A stretch of 64,000 nt of DNA from an uncultured bacterium (GTDB taxonomy: Bacteria > Pseudomonadota > Alphaproteobacteria > Sphingomonadales > Sphingomonadaceae), in assembly GCA_942636505.2 (NCBI GenBank), contig CALOGB020000174.1:299065-363064 (forward strand), written 5' to 3'. Below, piece after piece: positions 34,960-43,134 of this stretch; the stretch's first letter is position 1, and each line of letters begins with the position of its first letter. The notes under the pieces are model-generated. The model was given only the letters and a program-made list of their open reading frames with translations. It was not told the origin of the DNA and did not search any database. A program made the position numbers and the translations under genes.

Positions 34960-36407
34960 GCCGTGGCCGGAAGGACCTGGATGTCCCTCTGCACCGCGGT
35001 CTGCGCGTCACTGTCAACGCTTTCCAAGAACTCGTCGTAGGTTGTCTTCAGAACATCGGCCATTTGCATTTGAAGCTGGTTCAGTTTTCCGTTGAGATCA
35101 TCACGGTGCTGCCGCTGAAGCGTCTCAAGGAGGTCGAGTACGGTCTGCATCTCCTGTTCGACGGGTGCCGCAGCCTGAATGCTGACCTTTCCGGCGACGT
35201 TCGGCTTTTCGGTGAAGTATTCAGGAGGTGCGGTGCCGCGTATGGCAAGGTTCGCCTGACGGTATGAGTCTAGCACGAGATGGTAGTCGCGCTCGACCGC
35301 GGCCGCGTTGGCTTCGAGCGTCCGCTTAGCATGTCCTAGTGCACTTGTGCGATGCGACAGCATCGTAATCATGGTGCCGGTTGCCCCAGATAAACCCTGG
35401 ACGTGGTTGCGGTGGGTGACGAGGAAATCCTTCAACTTCTGTTTCACCATATCCTGCCGCTTCGTCTCCGCCTCACGTGCCTGCTTCAGCTTTCGGTCGC
35501 GCATGCTGTGGCCCGGATATGGATCGTCCGATGTGTAGCCTTTCCAGAAGGCGATGATGCTGAGGATGAGCCCGGTCATGAAAAGCAGGAAGCTGGACAG
35601 GTCGCCGAAGTGGAAGCGCGCGACGAAAAAGCCGCCGGCCTCCGCCCATGCCGTTTGGAAAGCGTCGCGTAGCTGCCCGCCATCACCAGCGTCGGCGGTG
35701 GCTTCGAACGCCGACCGAAAGGCGGCGAAGAGGGCATTGCAGAAGAGGGTGAGCGGGAGGAAGATCGCCAAGGCAGCCCAGCCGAAGTATTTCTGAGACG
35801 GCTCGGTAAGGTTTTTCCGGCGGAACAGCGTTCCCAGGCCCGCTGACGAACCCATGTTGACGACGGCGACGGCCAAAGCGACGAAGAAGCCGCCCAGCAG
35901 TCCGCTGTCATTGCGATAGAAGAAAGCATTAGCGATGGTTTCGACCAGCGAAAGCGCAATGATGATTGCCCAGTGGAGGATCTTGCTTTCCGGGTAATCG
36001 GCTAAGTCGGTGATTCCGTTCGTCGCACGAAAACCACGCCATGCGACCTCAGCACGGATTCTCCCAGCCGTGGCGTCGACCAACGCGGTCCGGTCGCTCG
36101 CCAGCTCGGCACCGACACGGGTCATGATGGTATTGTCGGCGAGCGCCTGGGCGATGTCGGAGCGTAGTTCGACGACGCGGCTGTTCGCGTCCAGCGTAGA
36201 GCGGTCGGCATCGGCGACGACGGCGTCAAAGGCCGACTGCTCACGGCTGACGAACCCGTCGGCCTGCGATTTCAGTGCGACCTCATGCGTGTCGGGATGG
36301 GTTGCACTTGTAGGTGGGCGATGCTTCGTCGCCTCCTTGCGCCCCAGATCACGATATTCCTCGAGACGGCCAGCCAGCTGTCCCGCGTAAGCATTGCTTG
36401 CGGACAT
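34956..36407 (-). CDS. Four-span membrane protein with flanking coiled coils
   Basis: 483 residues and first gene of the coupled operon. The N-terminal 150 residues are hydrophilic and helical; four spans follow (KILHWAIIIALSLVETIANA, GGFFVALAVAVVNMGSSAGL, YFGWAALAIFLPLTLFCNAL, SFLLFMTGLILSIIAFWKGY), with a loop rich in acidic residues between spans three and four. The C-terminal 180 residues (REAETKRQDMVKQKLKDFLV onward) are coiled coil. No known family recognised. ATG start preceded by a G-rich run. It could scaffold the motor-like complex encoded downstream. Confidence 0.6.
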   Translation of the reverse strand: MSASNAYAGQLAGRLEEYRDLGRKEATKHRPPTSATHPDTHEVALKSQADGFVSREQSAFDAVVADADRSTLDANSRVVELRSDIAQALADNTIMTRVGAELASDRTALVDATAGRIRAEVAWRGFRATNGITDLADYPESKILHWAIIIALSLVETIANAFFYRNDSGLLGGFFVALAVAVVNMGSSAGLGTLFRRKNLTEPSQKYFGWAALAIFLPLTLFCNALFAAFRSAFEATADAGDGGQLRDAFQTAWAEAGGFFVARFHFGDLSSFLLFMTGLILSIIAFWKGYTSDDPYPGHSMRDRKLKQAREAETKRQDMVKQKLKDFLVTHRNHVQGLSGATGTMITMLSHRTSALGHAKRTLEANAAAVERDYHLVLDSYRQANLAIRGTAPPEYFTEKPNVAGKVSIQAAAPVEQEMQTVLDLLETLQRQHRDDLNGKLNQLQMQMADVLKTTYDEFLESVDSDAQTAVQRDIQVLPATA

Positions 36408-36782
36408 GGCCCCCCGCTTAATTGATTGATTACCTAGCCGCCTGTCTATGGGTCTAAGTCGGCCTGAACAAGCCGTTTTCCGAGGTTGCCTTTTTCATGA
36501 ACACATCGAAATTCAGGCTTACCAACTGTTTGGGGATTGCATGCGTAGAGATGCTAACGGTCACCGTAGTGTTTTCCTTGCAAGCTTTCCGTGCTCGTTC
36601 ACCGATGCCTGTTGGGCGGCGAGTTTGTGGCCAGGCTAGCCAGCGCTCGATCACCCTTTCATGGTTTATTGACGTCTAAAGATACAGCCGGGTTTTTCCC
36701 GGATAGGCCAAGCCTCTCACAACGTTCAGAATTCCATCAAGCAAACAAACTTAGCTGCCTGCGAGTAACGAAAGGTGAGCGT
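36408..36782. other. Gene-free leader of the membrane operon
   Basis: 375 bp between the divergent membrane operon and the small Cys/His protein gene. It should hold both promoters; it is AT-richer than the genes, but I could not pick a convincing -35/-10 pair, and short reading frames here have no family resemblance or ribosome-binding sites. Confidence 0.4.
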
Positions 36783-37031
36783 TTGACTAGATCAACTACC
36801 TGCGAGCTTTGGGCAAACGGCAGCTGGCAAACGATCGAGATTGAGGTGGCGGTTGGCATGCCCCGCAGCCGCCGAATGCGTTGCGTTGAGTGCGGTGGCG
36901 GCGTTCGAGCCCATCGGACTGGTGCCACGGGGCAGGGTGCCCACTTTGAGCATCACGAGCGGCACCGGGGCTGTTCCCGCGGCGACTGTTTCGACGGTGA
37001 CCCTCGACAGCATCATCGCCCGTTGAAGTAA
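36783..37031 (+). CDS. Small Cys/His-rich (zinc-finger-like) protein
   Basis: 82 residues from a TTG at 36783 with AAAGGTG upstream. The pattern RCVECGGGVRAHR, then HFEHHERHRGCSRGDCFDG and PRQHHRPL holds two CxxC/C..C sets and several His, fitting one or two zinc sites. I recall similar small proteins (HFEH-ERH-GCS) in proteobacterial accessory regions, with no known role. The frame is open to 36591, but the upstream part is not protein-like. Convergent with the 246-residue gene that follows. Confidence 0.6.
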   Translation: MTRSTTCELWANGSWQTIEIEVAVGMPRSRRMRCVECGGGVRAHRTGATGQGAHFEHHERHRGCSRGDCFDGDPRQHHRPLK

Positions 37032-37058
37032 CTTCCCGGCTGCGAGTGGCGGCATCGC

Positions 37059-37799
37059 TCAGCGCCGAAATTCCGGTTGATACGCGATCTGCGCAACCGC
37101 CTTGGTCGCGTCGCCGCGTTTCAGGTACTGACCAAGCAACGTTCCCTTATCGGCTTCAAGGCTTTCCGACTGATACAGTTCGACCCGTTTGTCGGACGTG
37201 GTCGTAAGCCGGAAAAGCCGCCCGTTCACTCGACAGAAAACGTCCTTGGTCCCTTTCTGAGGCGTCCACCTGCAGTCCGCGCCGGACAGAAGGCGCTGCT
37301 CGGCGGCGGCGGCTTCTGCCTCCCTGAGCTGCCGGAAAAGTGCGTCCTGTTCCTGGCTGAGTCGCTCTTCCTCCTTCTCGATGTGATCACGCAACACTCC
37401 AACGATGGCGGGCATCTCGGTCCCCACCGCCTTCTCCGCTTCATAAACGGCGAGGCAGCCCTCTCGCAGTTCATCGCGCGGGTACTCGCTGTAGCGTTCA
37501 TCGGCGAAGGCCTTCAGGCGTTGCTCCACGTCGCTGGACGACAGCTTCGGCCCTTCCATGCGGTTTAGATGGTCCTGCAGGTCGCCGATCGGGATCCAGC
37601 AGGCGGTGGCGGACTCGACGAGCTTCTCGCGAGGACCGTTCCACTTCGTCCAGGCCGAGTTACCCCGATCGAGCTTCTTGACGATGTCCTGCGCCAGCTT
37701 GATCAGCATGTAAGGGTCTTTGATGTGCCGCAGAGATGGACTCTTCACGTAATCGAACAGCAGCCGCTTCACGGTATCGACGCGTTCATCGTCCAACAC
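37059..37799 (-). CDS. Hypothetical protein with central coiled coil
   Basis: 246 residues, soluble. The N-terminal helical part (about 1-115) is followed by a coiled coil (IEKEEERLSQEQDALFRQLR and EAEAAAAEQRLL) and a small C-terminal beta-rich domain DCRWTPQKGTKDVFCRVNGR...YQSESLEADKG with two Cys. No family recognised. GTG start with AGGG upstream. Same strand as the membrane operon but separated from it by the oppositely directed 82-residue gene and a 375-bp leader, so not clearly part of it. Confidence 0.55.
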   Translation of the reverse strand: MLDDERVDTVKRLLFDYVKSPSLRHIKDPYMLIKLAQDIVKKLDRGNSAWTKWNGPREKLVESATACWIPIGDLQDHLNRMEGPKLSSSDVEQRLKAFADERYSEYPRDELREGCLAVYEAEKAVGTEMPAIVGVLRDHIEKEEERLSQEQDALFRQLREAEAAAAEQRLLSGADCRWTPQKGTKDVFCRVNGRLFRLTTTSDKRVELYQSESLEADKGTLLGQYLKRGDATKAVAQIAYQPEFRR

Positions 37800-37921
37800 A
37801 GCATCATCCCTGAGTCAAAATTTTGAAGAAGTTTATCGTATTGAGGAGGAATCGTCCTCTTCCCGTAGCGGCCGAGCGCGCGTCTGGTAGCTCGGGACCT
37901 ACTGTGTGAAATGCCAGCGAA

Positions 37922-38752
37922 TTAGTTCGGAGGTAGGGAGTTTTGCTCGCCTTCGGCATTCGTTTCGACTGATTGTGAAGGAATGGCGGTGTCTGGTCGA
38001 TAGTCCGAGGGATAAGAATATGTATCTGCTGCAGGCTCCTCATTCATCGAGCCTTCGCTAGCCGCCGAACTGGCTGTATCGTTCATCGGCTGAGATACGG
38101 CTAATTCGTCGACGGGTAGCTGCCCCGCAGAGGGAATCTGTTCGGCAGGATACGGGGGTATGTAGTCCTCTGAGTGGAGGCTTTCCGCATCGAGGTTATT
38201 CGTTTGCTCGACGGAAGTTTCCGCCAAATGTCGATCAGCATTCGCGACGTAGACACCAGCGAGGATACTGCCGACGATACCTATTACCCAGGCAAGCTTT
38301 GAGAGGCGAAAGCTTTTTGATGGTCCGATGAACGACTGATCAGCATCGACCGTACGGGGCGACGTTGCCTTAGCTTGCCGTACGGGCGTCGGGCCCGTTG
38401 AAAAGCCTTCCAGTTTATCGTTCCTGACTACGGCGTCAAAGGTGTCTGGTTTACGGTAAACATAAAACTCAAACAGTATCAGTCCGGCGGCGGCGATATT
38501 GAAGAGCGCATGTATCTCTTTCGACATAGCGATCACAAATATCGGATTGAATAGGACTGCTGGGAATACGAATATCCAGCCAATCTGCGGCTTACGTTCG
38601 GTAAAATAATTGTAAGAAACATAAGCGGTGTAACCGGTCACAACAAGCCGAAGAAGTTGATAGTACCCATAAGGCCAGTCCAGAACGGCGAGGGCGCTTG
38701 CTGCGGCGACAGCCCATGTTAACCAGCTTGGTGGGGACTTATGAGGTTTCAC
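37922..38752 (-). CDS. Membrane protein with DUF6804-like N-terminus and acidic tail
   Basis: About 276 residues from GTG 38752, which has AAGGA six bases upstream; an ATG at 38779 lacks a site. The N-terminus (SWLTWAVAAASALAVLDWPY, GYYQLLRLVVTGYTAYVSYN, WIFVFPAVLFNPIFVIAMSK, ALFNIAAAGLILFEFYVY) gives four short spans like DUF6804 proteins. A fifth span (WVIGIVGSILAGVYVANAD) follows a 60-residue linker, and the last 95 residues are acidic, Ser/Pro-rich and disordered, probably extracytoplasmic. This extension is unusual for the family. Function unknown. Confidence 0.6.
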   Translation of the reverse strand: MKPHKSPPSWLTWAVAAASALAVLDWPYGYYQLLRLVVTGYTAYVSYNYFTERKPQIGWIFVFPAVLFNPIFVIAMSKEIHALFNIAAAGLILFEFYVYRKPDTFDAVVRNDKLEGFSTGPTPVRQAKATSPRTVDADQSFIGPSKSFRLSKLAWVIGIVGSILAGVYVANADRHLAETSVEQTNNLDAESLHSEDYIPPYPAEQIPSAGQLPVDELAVSQPMNDTASSAASEGSMNEEPAADTYSYPSDYRPDTAIPSQSVETNAEGEQNSLPPN

Positions 38753-39040
38753 GTTGAGTCCTTGAACCACCGATAACATTTAGTGCATAACTCAAAGCTC
38801 ATGAGCATCAAAATAAATAGTCGTGTTTGCCTGCTAAATAAATCCAACATTAACTCAGAGGGTTAGCTCGGAGGTCGCAAGGAGTATATTCGGCAATTAT
38901 ATGAAAATCGGGGTTTGCTACCGCCAAAATGCAAGGCGCCTGTTTCCGTTGCTTGAAGAATGCCTCCTAATGTTTGCTGGCGCCCATCGAGGCGGAGTTC
39001 GAGAAACGCGGCCTACCGCCCCATACGATGACGTCAGTTG

Positions 39041-39328
39041 ATGGCGAGCGTGATCGCCGCCGAACGGATTGCGGGCCTGATCAAGCCGGCCCCTGACTGG
39101 GCTCTGGTGGGGCTTACGGTGCCGCACGAGCGGTTGAGGGCGGACGCACGACGGGAGGTTGCCGAGCACGTCTACAGCGCCCCTTACAGCCGATGGATAC
39201 TGAGGTGGGGCAGCTTCGTTTGCCGCTCCAGACAGGTGAATGGCGGAGGGCGGCCGGGTCGGTCTGTCGGTAGAGGACGCCTAGTCCACAATCATCCAAC
39301 ACCGGACCTTAGTCCTTCAGCGAAGTAG
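39041..39328 (+). CDS. DUF6771-like small protein, probably frameshifted at the 3' end
   Basis: The first 50 residues (MASVIAAERIAGLIKPAPDW, then ALVGLTVPHERLRADARREV) match the DUF6771 pattern of sphingomonads. After 'AEHVYSAP' the frame continues into basic sequence without family character, whereas another frame reads PMDTEVGQLRLPLQTGEW, close to a normal family end. A small indel near 39180 is therefore likely, leaving an aberrant 95-residue product. Its end overlaps the oppositely directed next gene by 20 bp. Confidence 0.5.
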   Translation: MASVIAAERIAGLIKPAPDWALVGLTVPHERLRADARREVAEHVYSAPYSRWILRWGSFVCRSRQVNGGGRPGRSVGRGRLVHNHPTPDLSPSAK

Positions 39329-39542
39329 CGCCTACTGAGACCATGTATCGGCCCAACTGCTCCTTACCATGCGTCACGGTCACTTCTGCCCCGAAGAAGG
39401 GACTGCCATGCGAGACTTGATCTGCGCCTATAGAAATCGCGCTCGAAATAGCGGACTTCCATGCCTCGATAATATCCGGCGATTCTTGCTCACCTGATTG
39501 GGTGAAGTGTTCGTTGACGATTGTTATGGTGTAAGTCGGCAT
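39309..39542 (-). CDS. Small conserved hypothetical protein
   Basis: 77 residues: PTYTITIVNEHFTQSGEQES, a helical middle DIIEAWKSAISSAISIGADQ, then FFGAEVTVTHGKEQLGRYMV. This beta-alpha-beta layout resembles small DUF6894-like proteins frequent in sphingomonads. Soluble, no signals. It stands alone near the right end of the island; function unknown. Confidence 0.65.
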   Translation of the reverse strand: MPTYTITIVNEHFTQSGEQESPDIIEAWKSAISSAISIGADQVSHGSPFFGAEVTVTHGKEQLGRYMVSVGATSLKD

Positions 39543-39697
39543 ATGATTGGCATATCAGGCAGTGGCCATTCAATCGATAACCTTGATCAACCGTCATTAA
39601 GGCCTTTGATCAGGTACATGCAGCTTTCCTCCCCCAATGCGGCCATTCTGCAAACGCCACCTTGCAGACATTCGCCGGTTAGATCACGTTGGCGCCC

Positions 39698-40126
39698 ATG
39701 ACATACGGATCGGTCGACCGCTGGCACCCTGTTCCAGAACTAGCTGAACGCCCGGCTAGCATCTTCGACTTGAACTGGCAGGGTGGTGAGCAGCGTCTTA
39801 TCGCGACGGTGCGTTACGCAATGAACGCAGAGGAAAACGAAAGTAGTTCCAGCAGCGTGGTGATTTTTGACGATGTGGTCGCCTTCCAGATGCTCGATGA
39901 AAACATGGACGTGACAAAGGTAACGGATGACGACGCAGCGCTGTTGAAAGTCCATGATCCATATGGAGGCCGCTGGCCTTACCTTCAGGTTCGTGCTTCA
40001 GACTGGATCAAACAACTGGCTGCGCGCGACGGCACTTGGGATGCCGCTGACTTCCAACATTTCGTTATCACAAGCCGGAATATGCATTTGCATGTAGCAT
40101 GTCGCACGCCGTCGTGCCTTGGCTAG
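39698..40126 (+). CDS. Hypothetical protein near the right island end
   Basis: 142 residues from ATG 39698. Features a Trp-rich start (YGSVDRWHPVPELAERPASI), an acidic Ser-run (NAEENESSSSS) and a beta-rich centre SVVIFDDVVAFQMLDEN. The last 60 residues hold WPYLQVRASDWIKQLAARDG and HFVITSRNMHLHVAC. Probably a soluble small domain; no family recognised. Last gene before the right attachment repeat. Confidence 0.55.
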   Translation: MTYGSVDRWHPVPELAERPASIFDLNWQGGEQRLIATVRYAMNAEENESSSSSVVIFDDVVAFQMLDENMDVTKVTDDDAALLKVHDPYGGRWPYLQVRASDWIKQLAARDGTWDAADFQHFVITSRNMHLHVACRTPSCLG

Positions 40127-40402
40127 AGCCCGGCGGTGTGATCGCGAGCGTCCGTGTCCCTTTCCATCTGCGATATTCCAAGGCAATTCGCCCTGGATCG
40201 AAGCGACCTGTCAGCCCCTTCTTCACAGGTATAGCGCAGGTCGACTTTTCGGCTTTTCCCAAGCCAAAGTGCTTTCGCTAGGAAGCCGTCGATCGGCGGT
40301 CTCATGCCAAACTGGGAAGCGCCTGGGTGCCGCCGTCAGAGCAGGAGTTGTTGGCTCATAAGTATCTGTAAAAGATCGGCTTTTCCGGGTGCGTCACTAG
40401 CC

Positions 40403-40449
40403 TTCGTAATGCGGGGGTCACAGGTTCGAGTCCTGTAAGCGGCACCACC
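40403..40449 (+). repeat. attR: right 47-bp direct repeat of the island
   Basis: Exact copy of 9981-10027 (tRNA-Thr from the anticodon loop through CCA plus two bases). No 5' half of a tRNA precedes it, so it is an attachment remnant and not a gene. Confidence 0.95.
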
Positions 40450-40750
40450 ATATAGAAATCGTCGGTATCTTCGAAACTGGTTCGAACTGCCATTTACCGA
40501 TAGCGGACAATGACAGCCGGACTGTAGCGGCTAGGTTCAGCTTCGCGGTATCAAAGCATGACGCCTGCTGCTTTTCGGAATTTCGGAGTGCCTCGTGGGT
40601 TAGGGTCGCTTAGGACAGGTCTTTTACCGCGGGTGGACGATCTCGTCGATTATCGCGCCCGATGTTCGGCGCCAACTCGATCCTCTGCAAGAGACAAGTG
40701 TAGAGCCAGACCCTTCGTCGGAAAGTGCCGACCGCTGAGTTCGATGCTGG
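40450..40750. other. Gene-free stretch right of the island
   Basis: About 300 bp between attR and the end of the LacI gene. In the ancestral chromosome it followed tRNA-Thr directly. Short open frames exist but show no family resemblance or ribosome-binding site. I see no RNA gene or strong hairpin. Confidence 0.4.
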
Positions 40751-41758
40751 TTAAAGACCTAAAGCAGGGCGCGCTGTGCTGCTGCGTATAACGAGTTCGT
40801 GGCGGAGCGTGACTTGCGGCGAAGGGCTTTGGACGCCGCGGAGGATGTCGACCAGAAGTTCGACGGTCCGGCGGCCGATCATGCCTTTGGGCTGGGCGAT
40901 CGTCGTCAGCGGGGGCTGAAAATAGCGCGCCAGGGGAAGATCGTCGAAGCCGATCACCGAGACGTCCTTCGGGCATTTGAGCCCTGCGTCGCCGATCACG
41001 CTGAGCGCGCCCATCGCCATCTCGTCGCTGAAGCAGAAGATCGCGGTGACGTCGTTGTCGATCAGGTCGCGCGTGTGGCCGATGGCCGAGCCGGCGGAAT
41101 AGTCGCCGATCTGGATGGAGAGACTGTCGCGCAGGCCGGCGCGGGTCGCGGCGTCGATCGCGCCGGCAAGGCGGTCGCGGCTGATCGGGCTGATCTCCGG
41201 GCCGGTGATCACGCCGATCCTGCGGTGGCCGAGGTCGATCAGGTGCTGGATCGCGTCTGCGCTCGCCGCGGCGTTGTCGATATGGACGCTGGGGACGCCT
41301 AGGTCGGGGCTGTATTCGCAACCGTTGACGATCGGTGCGGCGGTGCCTTTGCGCGCCAGCAGCGGGGCGAGGCTGGCGGGCAGGCGGTGGCCAAGAAAGA
41401 TCAGCCCGTCGACCTCTCGGCGCGAGAGCATGTCGGCATATTGATCCTCGACTTCCGGATCGTGCCGCGTGTCGCCGACTACGACGGAATACCCCGCGTC
41501 CCGCGCGGCCTCTTCGGCGCCACGGATGACGCTCGCGAAGAACGCGTTGGAGATGTCGGGGACGGTCAGCAGGATCTTGGCGGCGCGGAACGTCCGCAAG
41601 CTGCGTGCGGCGACGTTGGGCGTGTAGCCGGACTCGCGAACGACCTCCAGGACGCGCCGCCGCGTTTCCTCGGACACCTGTTCGGGGCGGCTGAGAACAC
41701 GCGAAACCGTGGCGGTCGAGACGCCTGCGAGAGCGGCCACTTCGATGATCGTCGGCAT
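40751..41758 (-). CDS. LacI-family transcriptional regulator of the sugar operon
   Basis: 335 residues. N-terminal HTH (IIEVAALAGVSTATVSRVLS) and hinge helix (YTPNVAARSLRTF), then a periplasmic-binding-protein-like effector domain with typical segments VDGLIFLGHR, HRRIGVITGP, CFSDEMAMGAL and VSVIGFDDLPLARYF. Divergent from the transporter gene across 125 bp containing a palindromic operator candidate. It probably represses the operon 41884-50625 and is released by a sugar or keto-sugar. Length and motifs normal. Confidence 0.93.
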   Translation of the reverse strand: MPTIIEVAALAGVSTATVSRVLSRPEQVSEETRRRVLEVVRESGYTPNVAARSLRTFRAAKILLTVPDISNAFFASVIRGAEEAARDAGYSVVVGDTRHDPEVEDQYADMLSRREVDGLIFLGHRLPASLAPLLARKGTAAPIVNGCEYSPDLGVPSVHIDNAAASADAIQHLIDLGHRRIGVITGPEISPISRDRLAGAIDAATRAGLRDSLSIQIGDYSAGSAIGHTRDLIDNDVTAIFCFSDEMAMGALSVIGDAGLKCPKDVSVIGFDDLPLARYFQPPLTTIAQPKGMIGRRTVELLVDILRGVQSPSPQVTLRHELVIRSSTARPALGL

Positions 41759-41803
41759 AAGACCGTCATGTATCCGGTCGTGGACAGTGTCGATCTATAT
41801 CCG

Positions 41804-41819
41804 ATGTAATCCTTTACAT
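41804..41819. promoter_or_regulatory. Candidate LacI-family operator
   Basis: ATGTAA-TCCT-TTACAT, a 6+6 inverted repeat in the divergent region, 65 bp upstream of the transporter ATG and 46 bp from the regulator start. Central spacing is even, as in many LacI-type sites, although the usual central CG is absent. Confidence 0.5.
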
Positions 41820-41883
41820 TCGATTGGAGGCTCCGTAGCTTCATGTCCGACAAGCAGTAAAACTGCGATCGGAGAGGTGGCGA

Positions 41884-43134
41884 ATGGCCGTTGCGGACAC
41901 TGCACAATATTCAACAGGCATGGCCCAGTCGGGTGCTCTGCTGACAGGTCGCTTGAGCGCGATGATGTTCATGCAGTTCTTCGTCTGGGGCGCCTGGACC
42001 GTAACCCTCGGCCTCGTCATGCAGACGGTCGGGATCGGCAACCTGATCGGCAACGCGTTCTCGGTCGGACCGATCGCGTCGATCGTCGGGTCGTTCCTGC
42101 TCGGCATGGCGGCGGCACGGTACGTCAGCCCGCGGATGTTGATGGTGATCCTGCACTTGGTCGGCGGCGTGCTGTTGTTCGTACTGCCGTCGCTGGTGAC
42201 ACCGGAGAATGGCGCGACCTTCGTCTGGCTGCTGCTCTGCTACATGATCCTCTACATGCCGACGGTCGGTCTCGCGAACACGATCGCGCTGAAGAGCTTT
42301 GGCGAGCGGACCGACAAGTTCCCGTTCGTCCGCGCCTTCGGGACGTTCGGCTGGATTACTGCGGGGCTGATCATCGGCTGGGCAGGGCTATCGGCGAGCC
42401 CCGAGATATTCCGCGTCGCGGCGGTCGTCTCGATCGCGCTGGGGCTCTACAGCTTCACGCTGCCGAACGTGACGGCAGACGCGCCGCGTGACGAGAGCGT
42501 GCTCCGCCAAGTGTTGTGCGTCGAGGCGTTCGGGTTGCTCAAGCAGCGCTCGTTCCTGATCTTCATGACCTGCGCGACGCTGATCTCGGTCCCGCTGGCG
42601 ATGTATTACGCCTATGCGTCACCCTATGTCGGCGCGACCGGCATCGGCAACGTCGGCGGCACGCTTGCGATCGGGCAGATGTCCGAGCTCGTGTTCATGT
42701 TCTCGATGCCGTGGCTGTACCGTCGGTTCGGCGTGAAGCCGCTGCTGCTGGTCGGGATGGCGGCATGGGCCCTGCGCTATGCTTTGTTCGCGATCGGCGA
42801 TGGCGGATCGTCGTTGTGGGCGGTGTATCTCGGCGTCGCGCTGCACGGGGTGTGCTATGATTTCTTCTTCGTAGCGGGCGCGATCTACACCGGCACGATT
42901 GCCACGCCGAAGGGTGTGAACGCGCAGGCGCAGGGGATGCTGACGCTGTTCACCTACGGCGTCGGGATGCTGCTCGGGTCGCAGATCGGCGCGCTCTTGT
43001 ACGCGCAGCTGCCCGCATCGCCGACCATCGCCGACTGGCAGCACATGTGGTGGTATCCCGCCATCGCGGCCGCGGTGATCGCGCTGCTGTTCCAGTTCAC
43101 TTTCCGCGACGACACCAGAAAGAGTGCAGCATGA
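41884..43134 (+). CDS. MFS transporter, nucleoside/sugar:H+ symporter (NupG-like)
   Basis: 416 residues with 12 predicted spans. The start RLSAMMFMQFFVWGAWTVTL and the 'ALKSFGERTDKFPFVRAFGTFGW' loop are hallmarks of the NupG/XapB nucleoside symporter-like MFS group, which in sphingomonads and Bacteroidetes often sits in glycoside clusters. ATG with GAGGTGG. First gene of the LacI-controlled operon; its TGA overlaps the next ATG. It probably imports the sugar or keto-sugar product across the inner membrane. Confidence 0.88.
   Translation: MAVADTAQYSTGMAQSGALLTGRLSAMMFMQFFVWGAWTVTLGLVMQTVGIGNLIGNAFSVGPIASIVGSFLLGMAAARYVSPRMLMVILHLVGGVLLFVLPSLVTPENGATFVWLLLCYMILYMPTVGLANTIALKSFGERTDKFPFVRAFGTFGWITAGLIIGWAGLSASPEIFRVAAVVSIALGLYSFTLPNVTADAPRDESVLRQVLCVEAFGLLKQRSFLIFMTCATLISVPLAMYYAYASPYVGATGIGNVGGTLAIGQMSELVFMFSMPWLYRRFGVKPLLLVGMAAWALRYALFAIGDGGSSLWAVYLGVALHGVCYDFFFVAGAIYTGTIATPKGVNAQAQGMLTLFTYGVGMLLGSQIGALLYAQLPASPTIADWQHMWWYPAIAAAVIALLFQFTFRDDTRKSAA

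Larger units (their letters stand above)
9981..40449. mobile_element. 30.5-kb genomic island integrated in tRNA-Thr(CGU)
   Basis: The island is delimited by a 47-bp exact direct repeat made of the 3' part of tRNA-Thr: 9981-10027 inside the gene and 40403-40449 as an orphan copy. Inside are a tyrosine integrase, a RepA-like ATPase, a type I restriction system, a TIR protein, a GmrSD-like protein and a membrane operon, with mixed base composition and many intergenic AT-rich patches; outside, both flanks are ordinary backbone. No conjugation genes, relaxase, phage structural genes or obvious excisionase were seen, so the island is probably mobilised in trans or immobile. The integrase lies in the middle instead of at an end, suggesting accretion of two elements. 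Confidence 0.9.

Noticed and set aside
32134..36407. Call as a standard Zorya system
   Set aside because: No ZorC, ZorD helicase, ZorE nuclease or ZorF/G partner is encoded nearby, and the channel-like protein is too distant to be called ZorA by eye; reported as a motor-like operon of unknown type.
40403..40449. Second tRNA-Thr gene
   Set aside because: Only the 3' part is present; no acceptor 5' strand or D arm precedes it. It is the attachment repeat.
9981..40449. Prophage or conjugative element
   Set aside because: No capsid, tail, terminase, portal, relaxase, coupling protein or type IV secretion genes were found between the att repeats.
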